From assembly GCA_012026795.1 (NCBI GenBank), contig VEPM01000008.1, positions 1 to 64,000 of the forward strand: a stretch of 64,000 nt of DNA, in the 5' to 3' direction. The stretch comes from Candidatus Methanoperedens sp. (lineage in GTDB: Archaea > Halobacteriota > Methanosarcinia > Methanosarcinales > Methanoperedenaceae). The notes under the pieces are model-generated. The model saw nothing but the letters and a program-made list of their open reading frames with translations. It was not told the origin of the DNA and did not search any database. Positions 1 to 8,932 of this stretch are shown here, in pieces; position 1 is the first letter of the stretch, and each line of letters starts with the position of its first letter. The translations under genes were made by a program, and so were the position numbers.

Positions 1-102
1 CAGAAAGGGTTATGAAAGGCTTGAGCCGTATGCGGTGAAAGTCGCACGTACGGTTCTTAGAAGAGGGAGAGCGAGTAATCGCTCTTTCTTATTCGGCGTT
101 AT
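1..102 (+). mobile_element. Group II intron 3' terminus (domains V and VI), left part outside window
   Basis: Positions 23-57 fold as a group II intron domain V: a GAGCC...GGTTC outer stem, an AGC triad near the 5' side, and an inner stem capped by a GAAA tetraloop (GCGGT GAAA GTCGC, with two wobble pairs). Positions about 60-97 form a second long hairpin (AAGAGGGAGAGCGA, loop, TCGCTCTTTCTT) that fits domain VI. The intron probably ends within a few bases of position 102, but the exact splice boundary cannot be fixed from one side. The reverse transcriptase ORF, if present, lies to the left of the window. No other copy of this element was seen here. Confidence 0.85.
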
Positions 103-202
103 CCTGTCCATTTATTGGATGGGCTCATCCTGATCAGAGATAAAAAATCAGAATAATATTATTGCGCATAATTATTAATATAAAAGAAGTATAAGGGCTA
201 TT

Positions 203-499
203 ATGAATAATCAAAGTAGCTCAAATTTCTTTTCTGCTCCGGCTATCGGTTTGATAGTAGGCAATCTTGGAGGCGGAAAAGATAAAGAAAAAGGCGGCAG
301 TGGACTTATTGCGCCATTTGGTATCGACCTGGCATTGATGCTTGGCTGGACTTTTGGCATCTTCAAGACTTTCGGATTTACTTTTACTCCCGGTATCGCA
401 ATTGGCAGGATGGGTTTTATAGTAGTCTCTGTAGGAATCCACTTTAACAGACGTATCGGGTTCGGAATTGTCATTCCGGTATTCCCTATCTGGGGTTAG
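203..499 (+). CDS. Small hydrophobic protein of unknown function
   Basis: This is a 98-residue reading frame with a glycine-rich charged patch (about residues 24-34, GGGKDKEKGGSG) followed by hydrophobic stretches at about 35-60 and 65-95, consistent with a small membrane protein. I do not recognise a family. It ends three bases before the ATG of the SdpI-like gene, so the two are probably co-transcribed. The upstream ribosome site is weak, and the reverse strand also carries open frames here, so the coding status is likely rather than certain. Confidence 0.45.
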   Translation: MNNQSSSNFFSAPAIGLIVGNLGGGKDKEKGGSGLIAPFGIDLALMLGWTFGIFKTFGFTFTPGIAIGRMGFIVVSVGIHFNRRIGFGIVIPVFPIWG

Positions 500-501
500 A
501 C

Positions 502-1137
502 ATGAGAAAAAGTGAAATTGTCATTATTGGAATTGTTTTACTATCTTTCGGGATCGGTATCTATGTTTACCCGGAGATGCCAGAAAAAATCGCATCCCAC
601 TGGAATGCTCAGGGAGAAGTTGATGGTTATATGTCAAAGTTCTGGGGAATTTTTTTGATGCCAATTATTTCAGTGGGACTGTTTTTGCTTTTCGTAATAA
701 TACCCGGGATAGATCCCTATAAGTCAAACATAGAAAAATTTAGAAAATATTATGATAATTTCATTATAGTTATAATTTTATTTTTATTTTATATTTATCT
801 TCTAACTATATTTTGGAATATGGGTTTTAGATACAATATGATTACCCTCTTATCACCGGCTTTTGCAATTTTATTTTATTATTCTGGAGTTTTAATAGAA
901 AATGCCAAAATGAACTGGTTCATTGGTATCAGAACTCCATGGACTTTAAGCAGTGAAAAAGTATGGGATAAAACTCATAAAATAGGTGGTAAGCTTTTTA
1001 AAATCGCCGGGATAATTGCCTTTGCAGGAATATTGTTCCAGAGCTATGCAATATTTTTTATCCTTGTTCCAATACTGTCAGCAGTTATTTATCTGGTCAT
1101 ATTTTCGTACATCGAATATCAAAAAGAAACAAAATAA
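502..1137 (+). CDS. SdpI/DUF1648-type integral membrane protein
   Basis: The 211-residue product has the DUF1648 signature near the N-terminus (residues about 25-45, including the PEKIASHWNAQGEVDGY motif) after a first membrane helix. Further hydrophobic helices follow, and the C-terminal half contains the SdpI-type segment NWFIGIRTPWTLSS before the last helices. Bacterial SdpI confers immunity to the SdpC toxin and acts as a signalling partner, but many archaeal relatives have no known toxin. GGGG lies six bases before the ATG, and the preceding small ORF is almost contiguous. No SdpC-like toxin gene was seen nearby, so an immunity role is not supported. Confidence 0.8.
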   Translation: MRKSEIVIIGIVLLSFGIGIYVYPEMPEKIASHWNAQGEVDGYMSKFWGIFLMPIISVGLFLLFVIIPGIDPYKSNIEKFRKYYDNFIIVIILFLFYIYLLTIFWNMGFRYNMITLLSPAFAILFYYSGVLIENAKMNWFIGIRTPWTLSSEKVWDKTHKIGGKLFKIAGIIAFAGILFQSYAIFFILVPILSAVIYLVIFSYIEYQKETK

Positions 1138-1181
1138 TATTTATTTATGCAGGCTTCAAATCATTAATAAATGAGAATCAG

Positions 1182-2153
1182 TTATCGCACAATATCCGGC
1201 TTCGTACAGACATCCAGTTTTTGACATATCTCGCAATCCGTCCTGCATGGCTCAACATGAATCAAAATAGAAAGGTTAGGAATTTTTTCCTTAATATCCT
1301 TTTCAAGATGATCGCAGAAATCATGTGCATCAATAACATGCTGGTTTTTAGGTACGACAAGATGCAGATCCACGAATCTTTCAGCACCCGACATTCGCGA
1401 GCGCAGGTCATGGTATTCCGCATACCGGGAATAATGCTCGTGGATTATTGATTTAATGATATCCTCCTCATTATCTGAAAGTTTAACATCCATGATCCCT
1501 GATACTGAGCGTTTTGTCAGGTCATAAGATGCTTTGAGAATAATGAGAGCCACAATTATGGCAAGTAATGGGTCAAAAATAGGGTTCTTTGTGATTTGAA
1601 TTAGAACAAGACCTATGAAAACACCAATTGAAGTATAAACATCCGTAGTAAGATGATATGCATCTGCCTCAAGGGCAATTGATTCGGCTTTCTTGGCAAC
1701 TTTCATGATCCTTGCTGAAACATAAAAATTCACAATTGCCGAGATACCCATGATCAAAATACCGATTCCGACCAGATCCGGATCAATTCCAATTTTTTCA
1801 TTACCTATACCCATGATACCAAGGATTTTTCCACTTGATTCATAAAGTATGATGATTGCTGCTATGAAAATCAGAATCGCTTCTACCGTCCCGGATACAT
1901 TTTCGAACTTGCCATGCCCGAACTTATGTTCATCATCAGCCGGTTGTCCTGCTTTCTTGACAGAATAATTGGCTATGACCGCAGCCAATAGGTCAATACC
2001 TGAATGGAGGGCTTCTGAGAGAATACTTATTGAACCTATAAAAATGCCAACTGCAAGCTTCATTATAAGCAATAGGGAATTGGAATAAATCGAAAGTCTT
2101 GCTACGGATCTTATCTGTTCATGGGCAGCAAAATATTTGTTGTTGTCTGGCAT
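1182..2153 (-). CDS. Cation diffusion facilitator (CDF) metal transporter
   Basis: The 323-residue product has about six membrane helices followed by a cytoplasmic CDF dimerisation domain from about residue 215. The transport site residues are visible as H50-x-x-x-D54 in helix 2 and H167-x-x-x-D171 in helix 5. An HD-HD site of this type is usually associated with Zn2+ export in the family. A histidine/acid segment (DDEHKFGHGKFE, residues 73-84) follows helix 2, as in many CDF proteins. The C-terminus adds a short tail with four cysteines (CRTDCEICQKLDVC), which may bind metal. It is a single gene with its own promoter region. Confidence 0.92.
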   Translation of the reverse strand: MPDNNKYFAAHEQIRSVARLSIYSNSLLLIMKLAVGIFIGSISILSEALHSGIDLLAAVIANYSVKKAGQPADDEHKFGHGKFENVSGTVEAILIFIAAIIILYESSGKILGIMGIGNEKIGIDPDLVGIGILIMGISAIVNFYVSARIMKVAKKAESIALEADAYHLTTDVYTSIGVFIGLVLIQITKNPIFDPLLAIIVALIILKASYDLTKRSVSGIMDVKLSDNEEDIIKSIIHEHYSRYAEYHDLRSRMSGAERFVDLHLVVPKNQHVIDAHDFCDHLEKDIKEKIPNLSILIHVEPCRTDCEICQKLDVCTKPDIVR

Positions 2154-2283
2154 TTGCTTATTACTTATTTGAGATGAAAGTATAAAGGGATATTCCAGGA
2201 AAAAACAGGTAAAATTTCAACCAAACCTTTTAATATCGAATGAAACAAATCATAAATATCATAATACAATTGGAGGTTGAATT

Positions 2284-2451
2284 ATGTGCAGCACATATAC
2301 TGGATTCTCCATGATGCCTGATGATCTTGAAGAGATGAAGAGAGGAAGTTCCACGTTCTGGTGCATTTCATGCAAGAAGACCTTTATGAAAAAAGGAGCA
2401 GCAGAATGCCCGAACTGTGGCTCAAAGAATATCAAGGCTAGAGCGCCGTAG
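2284..2451 (+). CDS. 55-residue zinc-ribbon miniprotein
   Basis: Translation from ATG 2284 gives a 55-residue protein with paired cysteines WCISCKKTF and CPNCGSKN spaced like a zinc ribbon, plus an N-terminal acidic segment. A strong Shine-Dalgarno (GGAGG) lies 7 bases before the ATG, which supports real expression. It stands alone between the divergent CDF gene and the downstream glycosylase. Such single zinc ribbons in archaea often bind nucleic acid or protein partners, but I cannot assign a function. Confidence 0.75.
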   Translation: MCSTYTGFSMMPDDLEEMKRGSSTFWCISCKKTFMKKGAAECPNCGSKNIKARAP

Positions 2452-2520
2452 TTAAATAATAAAAATAAATATCTGGAATTATAACATAACCATAATGTAT
2501 TTCATCCCGGTGACATATCC

Positions 2521-3357
2521 TTGAGTGTGTACCATATTAAAATAAATGATTTTAACCTCGATTATTCCCTTTCATGCGGCCAGGTATTCAGGTGGGAAAA
2601 AAAGGACTGGTGGAACGGGATAGTCAAGGGTACTATCGTCAGGGCTAAACAGGAAGACCGGGAACTGATAGTTGAATCATCTCTCGATAAGGACATGATT
2701 ATCGATTATTTCAGGCTTGATGATGACCTCGAACAGATTTACGCTTCCATTAGCCGGGATGAAAAAATTAAATCATTGATCAATAAATACAGAGGCCTGC
2801 GCCTTATCAGGCAGGACCCCTGGGAATGTCTTGTATCGTATATGTGCTCAAGCAACAACACGATACGGAATATCACTAATTCCATCACGCGCATGAGTGA
2901 ATGTTTCGGAAATGAGATCGAAAAAGGCTATTATTCCTTTCCCACACCTGATGCGCTTTCGGATGCCCGGCTTTGCGACATGTCGCAGTGCAAGCTTGGT
3001 TTTCGCGCTCCCCGGATATTGAAATTAGCAAATATTGTGGCAAATCGCGAATTTGACCTGTACGGGATAAAGGACTTATCCTACAGGAAAGGGCGGGAAG
3101 AACTTGTGAAAATAGAGGGCGTTGGAAATAAGATCGCGGATTGCGTGCTGCTTTTTGCATTCGGGAAGCTTGAATCTTTTCCGGTGGATACGCATATCGA
3201 ACAGATAATGGAAAGATATTATGGATCAAATTTCAAAGGTCCGAAAAGCAAAAAGAGAGATGAAATAGCTGAATTTGCCAGGAGCTATTTCGGAAGATAT
3301 TGCGGATACGCCCAGGAGTACCTATTTATGGAAGATATGGGTATACTTAAATTATAA
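2521..3357 (+). CDS. ogg1: 8-oxoguanine DNA glycosylase / AP lyase (Ogg1 type)
   Basis: The 278-residue product resembles the eukaryal/archaeal Ogg1 group, with an N-terminal OGG_N-like half (SLSCGQVFRWEK) and a C-terminal helix-hairpin-helix GPD domain. The hairpin reads IEGVGNKIADC, placing the catalytic Schiff-base lysine at K204. The conserved aspartate is D223 in FPVDTHI. The enzyme excises oxidised guanine and nicks the abasic site. Translation is taken from TTG 2521, preceded by GGTGA seven bases upstream. The next gene starts 18 bases downstream. Confidence 0.93.
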   Translation: MSVYHIKINDFNLDYSLSCGQVFRWEKKDWWNGIVKGTIVRAKQEDRELIVESSLDKDMIIDYFRLDDDLEQIYASISRDEKIKSLINKYRGLRLIRQDPWECLVSYMCSSNNTIRNITNSITRMSECFGNEIEKGYYSFPTPDALSDARLCDMSQCKLGFRAPRILKLANIVANREFDLYGIKDLSYRKGREELVKIEGVGNKIADCVLLFAFGKLESFPVDTHIEQIMERYYGSNFKGPKSKKRDEIAEFARSYFGRYCGYAQEYLFMEDMGILKL

Positions 3358-3375
3358 GAAAATCAATTAAAGATT

Positions 3376-3843
3376 ATGATACATATCCTTGAAAATATCG
3401 ATAAGTGGAAGTGTGAATATAAAAAATGCGGTGCCAAATGCTGCTCTGAAGGTATCCAGCTTACATTAAAGGATATAAAAAGGATCAAAGGTCTGGGATA
3501 TTCGCCTGAAGATTTCCTTGATTTTGATGAAAAGGAAAATATATTCAAGATAAGGGGAAAAGAAGGAAAGTGCTTTTTTAATGGTTCGAAACTTGAATGC
3601 ACGATACGTGATAACGAGCCGCTTGTTTGCCGTTTGCTTCCATTCAGGATCACTGAGGTCTCATATTCGGATGAACCTTTAATGAAACTAAAACCCGTTG
3701 TGGATTGTCCGGGAGCAGGCAAGGGTAAGAAAATCGATAAGAAAAAAATCGAAGCTGATGCAACATCATTCCTGCGTGAGAACCAAGAACTCAAAAGGAA
3801 CCTGAAGAAAAATGGACAGAAAGGTGTTATTGAAGGGCTGTAA
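3376..3843 (+). CDS. YkgJ-family cysteine cluster protein
   Basis: The 155-residue protein carries the YkgJ pattern of spaced cysteines: CEYKKCGAKCC near residues 12-22, KCFF and ECTIRD in the middle, CRLLPFR near residue 90, and a later DCPG. These residues are thought to bind a metal, possibly Zn or Fe-S. The C-terminus is strongly basic (KKIDKKKIEAD, LKRNLKKNGQK). It follows ogg1 closely on the same strand and is likely co-transcribed. The molecular function of the family is not established. Confidence 0.85.
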   Translation: MIHILENIDKWKCEYKKCGAKCCSEGIQLTLKDIKRIKGLGYSPEDFLDFDEKENIFKIRGKEGKCFFNGSKLECTIRDNEPLVCRLLPFRITEVSYSDEPLMKLKPVVDCPGAGKGKKIDKKKIEADATSFLRENQELKRNLKKNGQKGVIEGL

Positions 3844-3881
3844 TAATATTTTTCTGCAACCAATCAGGTTATGTTATGGGA

Positions 3882-4115
3882 TTAAACGCTTCGGAGCTTG
3901 TGCGAAACCTGCTTTCCCAGGTCCGTCAGGGCAAATTTGGCGCCTTCGCGTGATATGAGGTTTTTTCCGGTCAGTTCTTCTATTGTTTTTTCCGCTCCCA
4001 CAATCCTCACAGTCTTTGCTATAGTTGCTCCATCCATTGCGCCTTTTGAATCCAGCACTGCAAGGATCTTGCTTGCTTTATGATTGCTTGCAACATAACC
4101 GATCAATTCTTCCAT
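3882..4115 (-). CDS. Archaeal winged-helix DNA-binding protein
   Basis: This is a compact 77-residue winged-helix protein (MEELIGYVASNHKASKILAV, then a helix-turn-helix around ATIAKTVRIVGAEKTIEEL and a wing ending in LTDLGKQ). The frame is open further upstream, but GGAG 11 bases before ATG 4115 marks this start. A longer form would run almost into the SRP RNA. It is divergent from the SRP RNA gene, with about 78 bp between them. Its targets are unknown. Confidence 0.75.
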   Translation of the reverse strand: MEELIGYVASNHKASKILAVLDSKGAMDGATIAKTVRIVGAEKTIEELTGKNLISREGAKFALTDLGKQVSHKLRSV

Positions 4116-4192
4116 TAATATTTCATCTCCTTTTCTTCTGTATTGGACTTCTTTTGAGATAACTTTATTGCATTCAAGAAACATTACACCAT

Positions 4193-4505
4193 CGGCGGGC
4201 TAGCCCGGGTAACTCGGCGTTACCTGTAACCCGAAACCGTCGATAGCGGGGGGCGAAGCCAAGGGAAGAAGTTTCGACTATTGCATGGCCCACAAATTCT
4301 ACTGTGAAACCCCGTCCTATGGGGCTGGTGTTGGTACAGGGGCTTTCCTGAAGGAAGGTTTTTGTGCCTTGGTCGCGGAAAACGGTCTAGGCCCGGAAGG
4401 GAGCAAACCAGCCGTGAACAACTATCGCTCATGGGAGCGCGGGGCGGAGGCGAGTTTGTGGCCAACCATGTAGTAGAAGAGGCTGCGACCTGAGGCGTGC
4501 CCGCT
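4193..4505 (+). ncRNA. Archaeal SRP RNA (7S RNA)
   Basis: The roughly 313-base segment has the archaeal SRP RNA architecture. Its ends pair (GGCGGGC at 4194-4200 with GCCCGC near 4499-4504). The 5' domain contains short G/C-rich hairpins around 4201-4255. The helix 8 SRP54-binding site is recognisable at 4391-4413 (GGCCCGGAAGGGAGCA with the asymmetric internal loop). The RNA is the scaffold for SRP19 and SRP54 in co-translational targeting. A possible TATA-like AACTTTATTG lies about 27 bases upstream. Open frames inside this segment are not genes. Confidence 0.93.
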
Positions 4506-4543
4506 ACTTTATTAAATATAAAAATGAAGAAATGCATGACCAA

Positions 4544-6739
4544 TTATCCTGTTTCAATATTTCTTCTGAATGCTTCACATTTCATGCAGTTGTGGATTTT
4601 CGCTTTTGTATCACCCTGCTTTACTCCTCCGCACCAGGTTCCTTCGATAAACCAGCAGCGAAGTTCTCTGGATTCGTATGCCGGGCATTTCTGTCTGATC
4701 TCGTTGCTGCAGTTCTTGATATCCCAGCAGCGCACGAAATTATCAACAGACCTTATCACAAACTGTGATGAAGCCATTTGCAGTTCCTCAGACAGTTCCG
4801 CAAGGTCCTGTGCAGTTGTCATGAGCTGCTCCATCGATGCTGAAAGTTCTTCAGTAGCGGCTGAAGCTTCCTGAGTACCTGCCGCAGATTCCTCACTGAC
4901 TGATGAAACACTTTCTACCGAGGCTGTGACTTCTTCTACAGATGCTGACTGTTCCTGCGCTGAAGCCGCAATCTCCTGGATCATAGTGGCAACTTCATCT
5001 GCGCCAGTTACAATACTGTTAATAGCTGATGACGCAATTTCAATAGTAGCTGAACCTTCACTCACAGTTTTCGTTCCATTTTCCATGCTTTCAACCGCTT
5101 TCTTTGTTCCCAACTGGATCTCTTTTATCAGCTGGGTGATCTGGTTTGCTGCCATTCTTGACCCCTCAGCAAGTTTTCGGACTTCATCAGCCACAACCGC
5201 GAAACCTCTTCCATGATCCCCGGCCCGTGCCGCTTCAATAGCTGCATTAAGAGCAAGAAGGTTTGTCTGGTCTGCAATAGTAGTTATCACGCCGATGATT
5301 TCACCAATTTTCTGGGATTTACCTTCAAGCTCCTTTATTACAATAGCTGAACCATCGACAGTTGTTTTTATCTCGCCCATCTTCTGCGCGACATTTCCGG
5401 AAATCTTGCCCACTTCCTGTGCGGTTTTATTAGCTTCTCCTGCCCGCATCGATGCTTTCTGACAATTTGCCGCAATTTGTTGAACTGTTTGCGACATCTC
5501 TTGCATGGCTCTTGCCATCTGTGTCATATCTGTCGCTTGCTGGCTTACGCCTTTTGCGATATCCTGAGTTGTGCTGGCTACCTGCTCTGTGGACGCTTTA
5601 ATTTCTTTGCTTGATTCTGAAAGCGTCTGGGATGCATTTGAGACTTTCATCGCAGATTTTTGTACATTTCCGATCACGGTCTTTAAATTACCTGCCATGT
5701 CCTGGATAGCCATGGAGAGCTGTCCTACTTCGTCCCTTTGGTCGCTTTGCACCTGCACAGTAAGGTCGCCTTTTGCGATCTTTTTTGATGCCTCAAGCAT
5801 ATTATCTACTGGCTTTGTAATTAAACGGGATATATAGATACTGGCGCCAACACCTGTTACAATTGCAATGAATGCAAGAATAATGACGGCCATTTTCGAA
5901 GAACTGTTTGAAGCAGTCATTGCAGCCATATTATTATTCAGGCTAGCCTGGGAATCATTTACTATGCCGGCAATAAGGACATCTATCTGCCGCGCGTTAA
6001 CAGTGAGTTGCTCTTCTTTTTTATCCCTTTCAATGGAGATACTTACAAATTTATCAAAAGTGGCCGCATACAGGTCAAGTTTTGATATGGCCTGTTTTTT
6101 TTCAATATCAGATGCTTTTGAATTTGATATATTAATTTTTGCTATATCGATGGCACCATGCACCTTGGTCTGGTAGAGGACTTCCTTTCGGATCACATAG
6201 TTTTTCTCATGTCTTCTGGCTTCAAGTAACGACGCCAGAGCATCCGTGCTGCCGATCTTTTTAATATCCGCTTCTGCATCTCGTGCCTGGTTTATTAAAT
6301 CTCCATTTAATCCTTCCATTTCCAGTAAACCAAGCTGTTTTTGCAGACCAACAAGTTCAAGAAATGTATTCTCACAACCGGTGATCAGAGACAAGATATT
6401 ATTTGCATCATCCTTTTCTTTCTGTCCAACATCGAGTTTTGAGATATCGGCAACATCATTCTTGATGGCATTAACTGATGACTTGACTTTATCCACATAC
6501 TGAAGATCATTACGCATCAAAAAATTTGTCTCATCACGTCGTACCTGGAGAAGATTAATGCTTATATTATCTGCTTTTTTTCCAAGGGTTATTTCATTAT
6601 CAAATAAACTTTTTGTTGCTGTGTCTATTGAACTTAATTTTGCCACACTCAATGCGGCGACTATTATTAATAAGATAATTATAACCCCGAATCCGCCTAT
6701 CAGTTTCTTGCTTAAGGATATATCTTTGAAATTGATCAT
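4544..6739 (-). CDS. Methyl-accepting chemotaxis protein with C-terminal two-CW cysteine domain
   Basis: The 731-residue receptor has a first membrane helix at about residues 12-34, a helical extracellular sensor of about 245 residues, a second helix near 281-303 and a HAMP domain ([20 protein letters not shown]). A full MCP signalling hairpin follows, whose tip reads [19 protein letters not shown]. After the hairpin comes a tail of about 65 residues with pairs such as CWDIKNC and [12 protein letters not shown] and a final CMKC. This is the cysteine-rich two-CW type of domain, likely a metal or redox site. No che genes are in the window. Its upstream region shares a 17-bp motif with the histidine kinase gene. 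Confidence 0.93.
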   Translation of the reverse strand: MINFKDISLSKKLIGGFGVIIILLIIVAALSVAKLSSIDTATKSLFDNEITLGKKADNISINLLQVRRDETNFLMRNDLQYVDKVKSSVNAIKNDVADISKLDVGQKEKDDANNILSLITGCENTFLELVGLQKQLGLLEMEGLNGDLINQARDAEADIKKIGSTDALASLLEARRHEKNYVIRKEVLYQTKVHGAIDIAKINISNSKASDIEKKQAISKLDLYAATFDKFVSISIERDKKEEQLTVNARQIDVLIAGIVNDSQASLNNNMAAMTASNSSSKMAVIILAFIAIVTGVGASIYISRLITKPVDNMLEASKKIAKGDLTVQVQSDQRDEVGQLSMAIQDMAGNLKTVIGNVQKSAMKVSNASQTLSESSKEIKASTEQVASTTQDIAKGVSQQATDMTQMARAMQEMSQTVQQIAANCQKASMRAGEANKTAQEVGKISGNVAQKMGEIKTTVDGSAIVIKELEGKSQKIGEIIGVITTIADQTNLLALNAAIEAARAGDHGRGFAVVADEVRKLAEGSRMAANQITQLIKEIQLGTKKAVESMENGTKTVSEGSATIEIASSAINSIVTGADEVATMIQEIAASAQEQSASVEEVTASVESVSSVSEESAAGTQEASAATEELSASMEQLMTTAQDLAELSEELQMASSQFVIRSVDNFVRCWDIKNCSNEIRQKCPAYESRELRCWFIEGTWCGGVKQGDTKAKIHNCMKCEAFRRNIETG

Positions 6740-6797
6740 TATCTGTTCCCTCAGTTTATCTCTAATTAAAAATTCATTTACTTCAATATAAACAGGG

Positions 6798-6814
6798 TTG
6801 TGAAAAAAGTGTGA
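6798..6814 (-). promoter_or_regulatory. 17-bp upstream motif shared with the histidine kinase gene
   Basis: In gene orientation the motif reads TCACACTTTTTTCACAA, 59 to 75 bases upstream of the MCP start and just before a TATA-like TTTATATT. An identical 17-base string lies upstream of the sensor kinase gene at 26608-26624, also just before a TATA-like element. The position relative to the promoter suggests an activator or repressor site. The identity of the factor is unknown. Confidence 0.5.
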
Positions 6815-6837
6815 AATAAATCTTTCTGATAAACAGA

Positions 6838-7815
6838 TTATTGAGTTATCCCTGTCACCACGTCTTTTTTGAAATCAAATACTGTCGCGCATTTATCTTT
6901 ATAACAAATATCAAGTTTTGATGTATCATTCACGACCCCGATATTCGCAACCGCATATCCTGCCTTTTCAAAAAGATCCATAACTTGTGCTTCATTCTCA
7001 GATAAAGCCGTAACTATAAAACCCGTTGCCGGATGAACCTTCAACCACTGTGTAAAATCAACGCCCTCTGGCGCGTGTATTTTCCCCAGGTCAACGCTTG
7101 CGCCTTTTTTGCTTGTTTCAAGGAGCATCCCGAGCGTTCCGATAAGCCCCGGATTGCTGATATCCTTTCCTGCGGTGACAAGCTTCTTCTCGCCTATTTC
7201 CTGCATCACCCTGTATTTCCTGCGCACTTCCTCAGGCTCTTTTGCAGTCGTTGTGTCAAAACTGTAAGGAGAATTTGGCCCGACTTTCCCGTCCATATCG
7301 TATGCGGCTATTACAACATCCCCTGCCTTCGCGGTTCCGCTTTTGATCTCGCATCCCTTTTTGACTGTGCCGATAATCGCCACAGATAATGAAGTATATG
7401 GAGTATCGGGATGAAGATGCCCGCCAACCATCGGGACCCCGAATTTCGCTATCCCGTCCCTGATGCCCCTGAGAAGTTCCTTGCAGGCGTTTTTATTATC
7501 CGAAGACAGGACATTGACCATCGCAACAGGTTTTCCGCCCATTGCGGCGATGTCGTTGACATTCACAAGCACGGAAGTATAGCCTGCCCACCACGGACTT
7601 GCATTTACGAGGCGACCCCAGATTCCGTCAGCAGCAAAAAGAATATAATCATCCCCGCCGATATCAATTACGGCAGCATCATCGCCAAAATCAACCACGG
7701 AACCGGAATATTCCGAGCGCACAGTCTGGAAAATATGTATGAGGTCTGCAATGGGTTTCTTGCGGGTTACGCCCTCGAATTCCCTGATTTCCTTTGCGAT
7801 TTTCTGTATATCCAT
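6838..7815 (-). CDS. Methanogenesis marker protein 2 (AIR synthase-related)
   Basis: The product belongs to the PurM/SelD-like ATP-dependent superfamily, with the acidic nucleotide/Mg motif [12 protein letters not shown] and later FAADGIW and a GGHLHPD segment. It matches the group named methanogenesis marker 2, conserved in methanogens and methane-oxidising archaea. Its substrate is not established. The frame is open to 7911, but the extra 32 residues are lysine/phenylalanine-rich and unlike the family, so ATG 7815 ([15 protein letters not shown]) is preferred. Neither start has a clear Shine-Dalgarno. Confidence 0.85.
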   Translation of the reverse strand: MDIQKIAKEIREFEGVTRKKPIADLIHIFQTVRSEYSGSVVDFGDDAAVIDIGGDDYILFAADGIWGRLVNASPWWAGYTSVLVNVNDIAAMGGKPVAMVNVLSSDNKNACKELLRGIRDGIAKFGVPMVGGHLHPDTPYTSLSVAIIGTVKKGCEIKSGTAKAGDVVIAAYDMDGKVGPNSPYSFDTTTAKEPEEVRRKYRVMQEIGEKKLVTAGKDISNPGLIGTLGMLLETSKKGASVDLGKIHAPEGVDFTQWLKVHPATGFIVTALSENEAQVMDLFEKAGYAVANIGVVNDTSKLDICYKDKCATVFDFKKDVVTGITQ

Positions 7816-8028
7816 GCAGTTCTGAAAGAACTTTTTAGTATAAAAGGATGTTTTAATGAACAGGAAAGTATAGAAAAATGATTTTATTTTTGTTTCTTCG
7901 ATCTTTTTCATATCAAGAATCAGGTTGAGCCATGAGAAGCTTTTCTAGCTCACTTAGAGGCGCACAGGAGCGTGACGTGATTTATAAGCAAATACGCCGT
8001 CAGGAATCTCTGCATACTAACCATTTAA

Positions 8029-8084
8029 TTAGGTTAACCGAAATGTATATAGGTATATAATATTATTGAGTTAGGTATACCTAA
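8029..8084 (+). promoter_or_regulatory. Two DtxR/IdeR-like palindromes flanking the iron operon promoter
   Basis: A perfect 14-bp palindrome TTAGGTATACCTAA lies at 8071-8084, and a near-palindrome TTAGGTTAACCGAA (one mismatched pair) lies at 8029-8042. Between them is an AT-rich TATA-like stretch (GTATATAGGTATATAATA, 8045-8062). The half-site TTAGGT resembles the DtxR/IdeR/MntR operator half-site, and the second gene downstream encodes a DtxR-family regulator. Iron- or manganese-dependent autoregulation of this operon is therefore likely. Confidence 0.7.
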
Positions 8085-8101
8085 TAAAAACGGTGAGAAC
8101 T

Positions 8102-8929
8102 ATGTTGGCAAGCTTTTTAATAACATTCAGGGAAGCGCTTGAAGCAGCCCTGATAATCGGAATAATTGTAGCATATGTCGCAAAGCTGGGAAGAAAAGAC
8201 CTCAACCGTTATATAAATATAGGGATCATAAGCGCCCTTATCGCAAGTCTGGCAGTGGCTTTTTTATTCAAAGTAGTTTACGGCGAACTCCAGGGCACAG
8301 CAGAGCAGCTTTTTGAGGGCGCAGCCTCTCTTACTGCGGCTATCGTACTTACATACATGATCTTCTGGATGGCGCAAAATTCAAAACAGATAAAAGGTGA
8401 AGTCCAGGAAAAAATAGACATGTCCATTTCAAAAGGGCAAATGCGGGGAATAGCAGTCCTGTCTTTTATCGCAGTATTCAGGGAGGGTGTCGAGACCGTA
8501 TTATTCCTCGGAACACTTGCGATCCAGTCTCCGGCTGATACCATAATTGGTTTCATCACTGGTATGGCAGTTGTGACCTTCCTGTCATTTATAATGTTCA
8601 AAGGGATTTACAGTCTTGACGTGAGCAGGTTCTTCAGATATACAAGCATTCTGCTGATATTGTTCTCAGCGGGTCTTGTTGCCACATCGGTACATGAATT
8701 CAATGAAGCAGGCATAATACCGGAAATCGTAGAGCATGTATGGGATATAAACCCGCCGCTGAATCCTGATGGTTCGTATCCGCCACTTCATGAAAATGGG
8801 TTGATCGGAGGAAGCTTAAAATCCCTCGTAGGTTATAATGGAAATCCCTCACTTACAGAAGTTATGGCATACATTGGTTACTGGATAATAATAGGACTGT
8901 TTGTTTACAGAAGCTACCAAAAGAGGTAA
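8102..8929 (+). CDS. FTR1-family iron permease
   Basis: The 275-residue integral membrane protein has about seven helices and the two RExxE motifs of the FTR1/EfeU family: R10-E11-x-x-E14 (REALEA) in helix 1 and R127-E128-x-x-E131 (REGVET) in helix 4. These acidic motifs bind iron for uptake across the membrane. A GTG nine bases earlier is in frame, but GGTGA sits properly before ATG 8102, so this start is chosen. It is the first gene of the iron cluster, three bases before the regulator gene. No partner oxidase was seen. Confidence 0.9.
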   Translation: MLASFLITFREALEAALIIGIIVAYVAKLGRKDLNRYINIGIISALIASLAVAFLFKVVYGELQGTAEQLFEGAASLTAAIVLTYMIFWMAQNSKQIKGEVQEKIDMSISKGQMRGIAVLSFIAVFREGVETVLFLGTLAIQSPADTIIGFITGMAVVTFLSFIMFKGIYSLDVSRFFRYTSILLILFSAGLVATSVHEFNEAGIIPEIVEHVWDINPPLNPDGSYPPLHENGLIGGSLKSLVGYNGNPSLTEVMAYIGYWIIIGLFVYRSYQKR

Positions 8930-8932
8930 AAA

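Noticed and set aside
502-1137. SdpI-like gene as immunity in a toxin cassette
   Set aside because: No SdpC-like toxin, SdpR-like repressor or signal-bearing partner was found beside it.
4285-4473. Open reading frames on both strands inside 4220-4543
   Set aside because: The segment is the SRP RNA; its sequence is explained by RNA structure and the SRP54-binding loop.
7916-8028. Possible small RNA between marker protein 2 and the iron operon (GAGC...GCTC hairpin near 7928-7952)
   Set aside because: Only a short, imperfect hairpin is present, with no C/D or H/ACA boxes that I could place. Nothing supportable beyond the operator region.
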